From assembly GCA_947383065.1 (NCBI GenBank), contig CANDCB010000022.1:1-9117 (forward strand): DNA of 9,117 bases, read 5' to 3'. Shown here one piece after another: positions 5,076 to 9,117 of the stretch. The notes beneath the pieces are model-generated. The model had not been told where the DNA came from and made no database searches. It saw nothing but the letters and a program-made list of their open reading frames with translations. The stretch comes from an uncultured Bacillota bacterium. Its GTDB lineage: Bacteria > Bacillota_I > Bacilli_A > RF39 > UBA660. Position 1 is the first letter of the stretch. Every line of letters begins with the position of its first letter. The position numbers and the translations under genes were made by a program.

Positions 5076-6635
5076 ATGACAGATAATAGTTTATTAGAAA
5101 ATATATCAAAATTGAATACTTTTATTCATATGAATAAATCAAATGAAGCTTTAGGTATTTATGTAGAAAAGTTAACAAATGGTAGAAGCCAAAGTCTTAA
5201 ATTTGTTCCTGATTTTGATTCTTTTTCTCTTGATTTATTATATACATCATTACAGATGATGAATAAAAATAATTATATTTCTAAAGTTGATTATAATAAA
5301 TTAGATAAAAGAGAACTAGCATACTACTTTAAAAAAGTTAAAGGGATATCTTTTTTTAAAAAACAAGTGCCATCTTTAAAAACAGAAGAAGTTATAATAA
5401 ATTATTTAAGTAAAGCTTTAGCAAATGGGGAATATATACTTAATTTTAATAATACTATTAAGTTTAATAATGGACTTGTTTTAGATGCTCTTTGGACTAT
5501 TGATTTTTCTTCTTTTTTAATTAATTCTTTAAATAATAATATAAATTTAGCAGAAGATGGATTGATATATTATTTTAATACTGTAGAAATTCCTAAAATT
5601 GTGGATAATGATATAACTAAATTTATAAAAAGTATTAAACAGTATGAATATAGTGTAAAAAGAAAGGATTGTAAAAGGTTATCTTATCAAGATATTAAAT
5701 ATTTAATTGATAAGTTATCCATTATTGATAAATATAATTTTAAGAAGTTACAAGTATTAAATAGTGAATTAGAAAAAAAGGGTTTTACTTTATCAGTTAA
5801 TAAAAAAGCAGTTAATTTTACTAAAGAAAATAAATTAAAGTTAGAAAAATTGTTAGATAGTGATGATAGTCTAATGGTAGGGGAGTTTATTAAAGATACT
5901 TTAAATTGTTATAATAGTATTTCAAATAGGAATCGTCGTAATTTAATGGAATCATATGAAATATTAAGAGGATTATCTCATGCTTATAAAGCTAATTATA
6001 GTTTAGCCATTACACGTGAGCAATTTAATTTAAAAGAGAAAAAGAATGATTTATTAAATGCTCTTGTTATTGCTGATTTTTATATTAATTATGTGTATGA
6101 TGAAGATAATTTATATAATCATTTTAATTATGCTGTATTAGATTTAGAGAGTTTAAAACCAGCAATTATAGATTATGATACACCAGAGTATAAGTCGATA
6201 CTTAAAAGATTGTCTTTATTAAATAAAAAGGTAGTTTCGGTTAATCGTCGAATTAATAGATATTTGGATGAAGCACGAATGAAACCAAAAAATGATTTGA
6301 AATTTATTGAAGAAAATAGTCAAGGTTTTGCTCGTAATTGTGAGTATCTTGATAACTTAGTTAAGGAGACAAAGGTATTAAGAGCAAAATTAGATGAAGA
6401 AAAAGATTTGAATCGTCAAAGTGCTAATCTAAATAAGACAAAAATTCGCTATATTAAAGAAGCTATTATTAGTGGACATTATACTTGTTTAGATGGTGAA
6501 ACATTAATTTTTGATTGTTATAGTCAAGAAGATTATCATCATACATTTCATTTAGAAATAAAAGTTGATGTTTTTAGAGAAATTTTATTGTCTAGTCATA
6601 ATCGTAATACAAGGATAAATTTTTATCAAATATAA
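5076..6635 (+). CDS. Uncharacterised 519-residue soluble protein
   Basis: I do not recognise this protein and assign no function. It starts at ATG 5076 after GGGAG (5062-5066). It has no signal peptide and no membrane segment, so it should be cytoplasmic. It is rich in Lys, Asn, Leu and Ile, and most of it looks helical, especially residues 200-300 and 370-465, where charged heptad-like stretches suggest coiled coils. The C-terminal 60 residues look different: a beta-rich block with G-H-Y-T-C-L-D-G, then D-C-Y-S-Q-E-D-Y-H-H-T-F-H, whose Asp and His cluster could bind metal, although no known active-site pattern is evident. It is a single-gene unit with its own extended -10 promoter and a strong terminator. 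Codon use matches its neighbours, which argues against recent transfer. It may be a lineage-restricted protein. Confidence 0.75.
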   Translation: MTDNSLLENISKLNTFIHMNKSNEALGIYVEKLTNGRSQSLKFVPDFDSFSLDLLYTSLQMMNKNNYISKVDYNKLDKRELAYYFKKVKGISFFKKQVPSLKTEEVIINYLSKALANGEYILNFNNTIKFNNGLVLDALWTIDFSSFLINSLNNNINLAEDGLIYYFNTVEIPKIVDNDITKFIKSIKQYEYSVKRKDCKRLSYQDIKYLIDKLSIIDKYNFKKLQVLNSELEKKGFTLSVNKKAVNFTKENKLKLEKLLDSDDSLMVGEFIKDTLNCYNSISNRNRRNLMESYEILRGLSHAYKANYSLAITREQFNLKEKKNDLLNALVIADFYINYVYDEDNLYNHFNYAVLDLESLKPAIIDYDTPEYKSILKRLSLLNKKVVSVNRRINRYLDEARMKPKNDLKFIEENSQGFARNCEYLDNLVKETKVLRAKLDEEKDLNRQSANLNKTKIRYIKEAIISGHYTCLDGETLIFDCYSQEDYHHTFHLEIKVDVFREILLSSHNRNTRINFYQI

Positions 6636-6661
6636 GATTAAATATTTATTTAATCTTTTTT
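6634..6661 (+). terminator. Intrinsic terminator after the 519-residue gene
   Basis: AAGATTAAATA (6634-6644) and TATTTAATCTT (6647-6657) are perfect complements; with a 2-nt centre the innermost pairs must open to make a loop. Six T residues run from 6656 to 6661. The stem starts inside the stop codon. Confidence 0.8.
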
Positions 6662-6697
6662 GCTAAATATTATGGAGTAAAACTTACTAATTGGAAA

Positions 6698-6706
6698 TGT
6701 TATAAT
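6698..6706 (+). promoter_or_regulatory. Extended -10 promoter for the surface-protein gene
   Basis: TGTTATAAT has TATAAT at 6701-6706 and a TG extension. Transcription would start near 6713, just before the AAGGATG and GAGG ribosome-site sequences. No -35 box is clear. Confidence 0.65.
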
Positions 6707-6729
6707 TAATATATAAGGATGTGAGGTAG

Positions 6730-7710
6730 ATGGCTAAAAGAACTGATGAGATGATGCTATTTGAAAAAAGAGCTGCTAATAAAAAAGGTTTAGTGATTGT
6801 ATTTTTATTAGCTTTAACTTTTTTTGGAGTAGGTGGGTATTTTGTCTATAAAAATAAAGATAATTTTGAATGGCATTTACCATGGGAAAAAGAAGAAGAA
6901 ACTAGTAGTCCAGAAAAGCCTAAACAGAATCCAATAATTCAAAATAGTAGTACTAAAAATACTAAATTAGATGTTCCGACTTTAAATCCGAAAGAGATAA
7001 GTCGTAATAATACAACTATAAAAGTTTATGGTTTAGAAGCAGATGATAAAGGTTATATTTTTAAGGTTGATTTTACAGCTAATGAAAGTACTACAACAAT
7101 TAATATTGAAAAGGTATTAATAGATGGTCATGATACTAGTGGTTCGCTTATATTAACAGACAGTTTAGATATTCATCCTCAACAACCTACTACAGGAATG
7201 ATTAAAATACCTAAAACTGAACTAGATGCTTTAAATATAACTGGCTTTAAAAAGTTAACTTTATATTTTCGTTTAATTAATGAAAAGAGTAATAAAAGTC
7301 TTATTAGATTAGATATTGAAGTTTTTAGTAATATTGATTATGATAATAGTATAAAAGGGTTAATAGAAATGTTTTCTGGAGGAGAGACATTGGCTAGATA
7401 CTATCAAACTTTAACAGATAATGATAATACTTATATATATTTTGACTTTTTAAATGAAAATCGTGATGAAATAAAAAATATAAAGGTAAAAAAATTACTT
7501 ATTAATGATGAATTATATGATTATTCTGAATTAAATGAAGTTTTATATGCAGGCGCTGAAAAAATTTTTTATATAGTTATTCCTAAAAATAAAGTAAAAG
7601 AAGTTAAAAGTTTTAATATTTCATTTTTCATTATTAATAATGCTAAAGAACAAGATGATAAAGTTTTTCCAGCTATTTATAGTACTTTAGAATATTCTTT
7701 AGAATTTTAG
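6730..7710 (+). CDS. Membrane-anchored extracellular protein with duplicated ectodomain
   Basis: A 326-residue protein of unknown function. The N terminus (1-19) is basic and should stay in the cytoplasm. One hydrophobic segment (about 20-40) follows without a clear cleavage site or lipobox, so it is probably a signal anchor. Residues 53-95 form a low-complexity Glu/Ser/Pro/Lys/Asn linker. The rest is beta-rich and appears to be a tandem duplication, about 98-198 and 220-326. Both halves share a Y-I-F/Y-x-x-D-F opening, an I-N/K-I-x-K-V/K-L-I/L-I stretch, and an I-P-K anchor before a strand ending in F-x-x-I-N (residues 160-162 and 285-287 for I-P-K). This suggests two beta-sandwich domains outside the cell. 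ATG 6730 has GAGG at 6723-6726, rather close, and AAGGA near 6715-6719 at better spacing. It is a single-gene unit. Confidence 0.75.
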   Translation: MAKRTDEMMLFEKRAANKKGLVIVFLLALTFFGVGGYFVYKNKDNFEWHLPWEKEEETSSPEKPKQNPIIQNSSTKNTKLDVPTLNPKEISRNNTTIKVYGLEADDKGYIFKVDFTANESTTTINIEKVLIDGHDTSGSLILTDSLDIHPQQPTTGMIKIPKTELDALNITGFKKLTLYFRLINEKSNKSLIRLDIEVFSNIDYDNSIKGLIEMFSGGETLARYYQTLTDNDNTYIYFDFLNENRDEIKNIKVKKLLINDELYDYSELNEVLYAGAEKIFYIVIPKNKVKEVKSFNISFFIINNAKEQDDKVFPAIYSTLEYSLEF

Positions 7711-7712
7711 TT

Positions 7713-7750
7713 CATAAATATAAATCTATATTATTTTAAAAATATTTATG
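7713..7750 (+). repeat. Inverted repeat overlapping the deaminase-like gene's promoter
   Basis: CATAAATAT (7713-7721) and ATATTTATG (7742-7750) are perfect 9-base complements, 20 bases apart. The right arm includes the TG of the extended -10 box, so it could be an operator or a weak terminator of the preceding gene. No T tract follows, and in AT-rich DNA chance is a real alternative. Confidence 0.3.
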
Positions 7751-7757
7751 ATATTAT
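7749..7757 (+). promoter_or_regulatory. Extended -10 promoter for the deaminase-like/PHP unit
   Basis: TGATATTAT has TATTAT at 7752-7757 and a TG extension. The predicted start near 7764 leaves a short leader with the AAGGAAGTGG ribosome site (7766-7775) before ATG 7780. Confidence 0.5.
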
Positions 7758-7779
7758 AAATTACTAAGGAAGTGGAATA

Positions 7780-8187
7780 ATGAAAACATGGTTATCTTTA
7801 TATAATGAAGCGAAAAATAAGTTAAGATCTCAAGAAGTTTTACCATTTATTGAATATGGAAAAAATTCTTGTGCTATTTTAGCTATTAATGACAAGATTT
7901 ATTGTGGTATAAGTATTACCTCTAATACAGCAATTAATTGTAGTGCGGAAAAAAGTGCTGTTATAGCTATGTTAAATGATAATATTAATAAAATTTTAAG
8001 AATAGTTATTTTAAATGAACTTGAAGAAATTATAACTCCTAGTACGAATAGTTTAGAGTATTTGTTGGAAATGTGTGAAGATCCAGATAAAGTAGCAGTT
8101 TTATGTGATTTAAAAAAAGAAAAAACAGTATTATTATCAAGTCTTATTCCAGATTGGTGTGGAACTTGTCGTTTTAAAAAAATGTAG
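7780..8187 (+). CDS. Cytidine-deaminase-like protein lacking zinc ligands
   Basis: A 135-residue protein that matches a Bacillota branch of the cytidine deaminase fold along its whole length: W-x-x-L-Y near the start, P-F-I-E (22-25), a strand ending Y-C-G-I-S-I, and an L-I-P-D-W ending (122-126), where relatives read L-I/M-P-D-W-W-G. Active enzymes bind zinc through C-A-E and P-C-x2-C. Here these read S55-A-E57 and P87-S-T-N-S91, so all three zinc cysteines appear replaced by serine, while the catalytic glutamate E57 stays. Cys54 sits one residue before the expected ligand. The C terminus has gained C127-G-T-C130 where relatives have W-G-x-x. It is therefore probably not a normal deaminase; a binding or regulatory role is possible. 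The ribosome site is AAGGAAGTGG (7766-7775). A PHP phosphoesterase gene follows after 13 bases, likely co-transcribed. Confidence 0.75.
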   Translation: MKTWLSLYNEAKNKLRSQEVLPFIEYGKNSCAILAINDKIYCGISITSNTAINCSAEKSAVIAMLNDNINKILRIVILNELEEIITPSTNSLEYLLEMCEDPDKVAVLCDLKKEKTVLLSSLIPDWCGTCRFKKM

Positions 8188-8200
8188 AAAGGAATAATAT

Positions 8201-9019
8201 ATGGAAGTAGATTTACATTGTCATAGTATTTATTCAGATGGAACTAAAACTCCAGAAGATTTATTAAACAAAGCTAAATCTATTGGTCTTAAAGTTTTAG
8301 CTTTAACGGATCATGATGAAATTGAAGGGGCTAAAGAATTAATTTCTTTAGAACATGATGGGATAATCTTATATAGTGGTGTTGAATTAAGTGCTAAAGT
8401 TGATAAAGGTCAAATGCATATTTTGGGATACAATATTGATGTTAATAATATAGAACTTGGTAATCGTTTGAAAGCTATAAAGTTGATGTCGATAAATAAT
8501 GTTAAATTATATATAAAAAAGTTAGAGATGGAATATAATATTAAATTACCAGAAGATGAAATTACAAATTTGTTAAATCGTAAAGGGAGAGTCGGTCGTC
8601 CTCTTTTAGCTTTATTGTTAATAAAGTATGGTTATTGTAATAGTGTAGCTGAAGCTTTTGATAAATATTTAAATGATGAAAAGATTACAAAGATTCAAGA
8701 AAAAATTCAAAAAGAGGAATGTATTCAGCTTATCAACAATGCAGGCGGGGTTGCTGTTTTGGCTCATCCATGGTCTTTAGAAATGACAGATGATGAGTTA
8801 TATCAAGAAGTTGCTTATTTAAAGAAAGTTGGGTTACGAGGAATTGAGGTTTATCATTCAGCAAATAGTAAAGAGCAAATTGCTTTTTATCATAAAATAG
8901 CGGAAGATTTTAATCTTTTGGAAACTGGTGGAACTGATTATCATGGTAAAGAGGTTAAGCCTTTAATAAAGCTAGGTAGTGGAATTAATAATAATGTTAA
9001 TATAAATATTAATGATTAA
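8201..9019 (+). CDS. PHP-domain phosphoesterase (YciV/TrpH-like)
   Basis: A 272-residue cytoplasmic PHP-domain metalloenzyme. The ligand set is complete: H6 and H8 in D-L-H-C-H-S, D13 in S-D-G, H38 in L-T-D-H-D, E62 in G-V-E-L-S-A, H73 in H-I-L-G-Y, H189 in L-A-H-P-W, H219 in V-Y-H-S, and D246/H248 in G-G-T-D-Y-H-G. This should hold a three-metal cluster. The closest characterised relatives (E. coli YciV/RNase AM, Chromobacterium CV1693) remove phosphate from 3',5'-bisphosphonucleotides or trim RNA 5' ends, so a nucleotide or RNA substrate is likely. The insertion around 128-160 reads G-R-P-L-L-A, where relatives I recall usually have G-R-P-H-I-A. AAAGGA (8188-8193) precedes ATG 8201, directly after the deaminase-like gene. 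The tail after residue 259 is short and Asn-rich. Confidence 0.9.
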   Translation: MEVDLHCHSIYSDGTKTPEDLLNKAKSIGLKVLALTDHDEIEGAKELISLEHDGIILYSGVELSAKVDKGQMHILGYNIDVNNIELGNRLKAIKLMSINNVKLYIKKLEMEYNIKLPEDEITNLLNRKGRVGRPLLALLLIKYGYCNSVAEAFDKYLNDEKITKIQEKIQKEECIQLINNAGGVAVLAHPWSLEMTDDELYQEVAYLKKVGLRGIEVYHSANSKEQIAFYHKIAEDFNLLETGGTDYHGKEVKPLIKLGSGINNNVNININD

Positions 9020-9060
9020 TAATTTTATTTGTAGTTTATATAAATAATATTTTTAAAAAA

Positions 9061-9069
9061 TGATATACT
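9061..9069 (+). promoter_or_regulatory. Extended -10 promoter candidate at the right edge
   Basis: TGATATACT has TATACT at 9064-9069 with a TG extension, matching the other promoters here. Transcription from about 9076 would run off the window. An open frame starts at ATG 9091 and stays open to the edge for nine codons, but it has only a weak GAAGTG upstream, so I do not call a gene. 9020-9060 is AT-rich, with no clear terminator. Confidence 0.45.
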
Positions 9070-9117
9070 ATTGAAGTGTAATAAAATTTGATGTTTAATG
9101 TAGTGGGTTATTGGATT

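Noticed and set aside
9091..9117. Start of another gene at the right edge
   Set aside because: Only nine open codons are visible, with a weak ribosome site; too little to support a coding call.
1..9117. CRISPR array, tRNA or rRNA genes, phage attachment sites, tnpB or an omega RNA guide
   Set aside because: No regularly spaced direct repeats, no cloverleaf-like sequence and no rRNA-like stretch were seen. The IS encodes only TnpA, so a TnpB-linked guide RNA is not supported.

Overview
This is an AT-rich stretch (by eye roughly a quarter G+C) of a Bacillota-type chromosome, probably an anaerobic, gut-type Bacilli or Clostridia-like organism. The support is low G+C, strong Shine-Dalgarno sequences, Bacillota-style intrinsic terminators and promoters, and a desulfoferrodoxin, which is typical of anaerobes. 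The genus cannot be read from the sequence. All supported genes lie on the + strand. Tryptophan is encoded by TGG, so the code looks standard, yet every stop seen for an intact gene is TAA or TAG.

Layout. 1-159 is the C-terminal end of LepA (elongation factor 4), closed by an intrinsic terminator. Next come an unrecognised two-helix membrane protein and an HD-domain phosphohydrolase. Two metal transporters follow: a ZIP-family importer and a CDF exporter whose transmembrane site reads N-D-D-D, the pattern known from manganese CDF exporters. After the CDF terminator sits an IS200-type insertion element (about 3385-4078) with a terminal hairpin at each end. Its only gene, tnpA, is broken by a one-base frameshift, and its Shine-Dalgarno has a perfect 8-base complement upstream.

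Beyond the IS is a short unit of desulfoferrodoxin/superoxide reductase plus a DUF4186 protein, the second in the same frame as the first, one stop codon downstream and without a clear ribosome binding site. A gene-poor gap with two terminators and an orphan Shine-Dalgarno leads to two single-gene units of unknown function: a 519-residue soluble protein, and a 326-residue membrane-anchored surface protein with an internally duplicated ectodomain. The window closes with a two-gene unit. It contains a cytidine-deaminase-like protein in which all three zinc-binding cysteines appear to be serines, followed by a PHP-domain phosphoesterase. A further promoter-like site lies at the right edge.

How it works together. 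The genes look like many short transcription units, most preceded by an extended -10 box (TGnTATAAT or a close variant) with little or no -35 box. Two themes can be inferred: metal and oxygen handling (ZIP, CDF, superoxide reductase) and nucleotide or RNA metabolism (HD, deaminase-like and PHP proteins). The most unusual items are the zinc-site-less deaminase homologue, the decaying IS200 element with its anti-Shine-Dalgarno, and the two unrecognised proteins.
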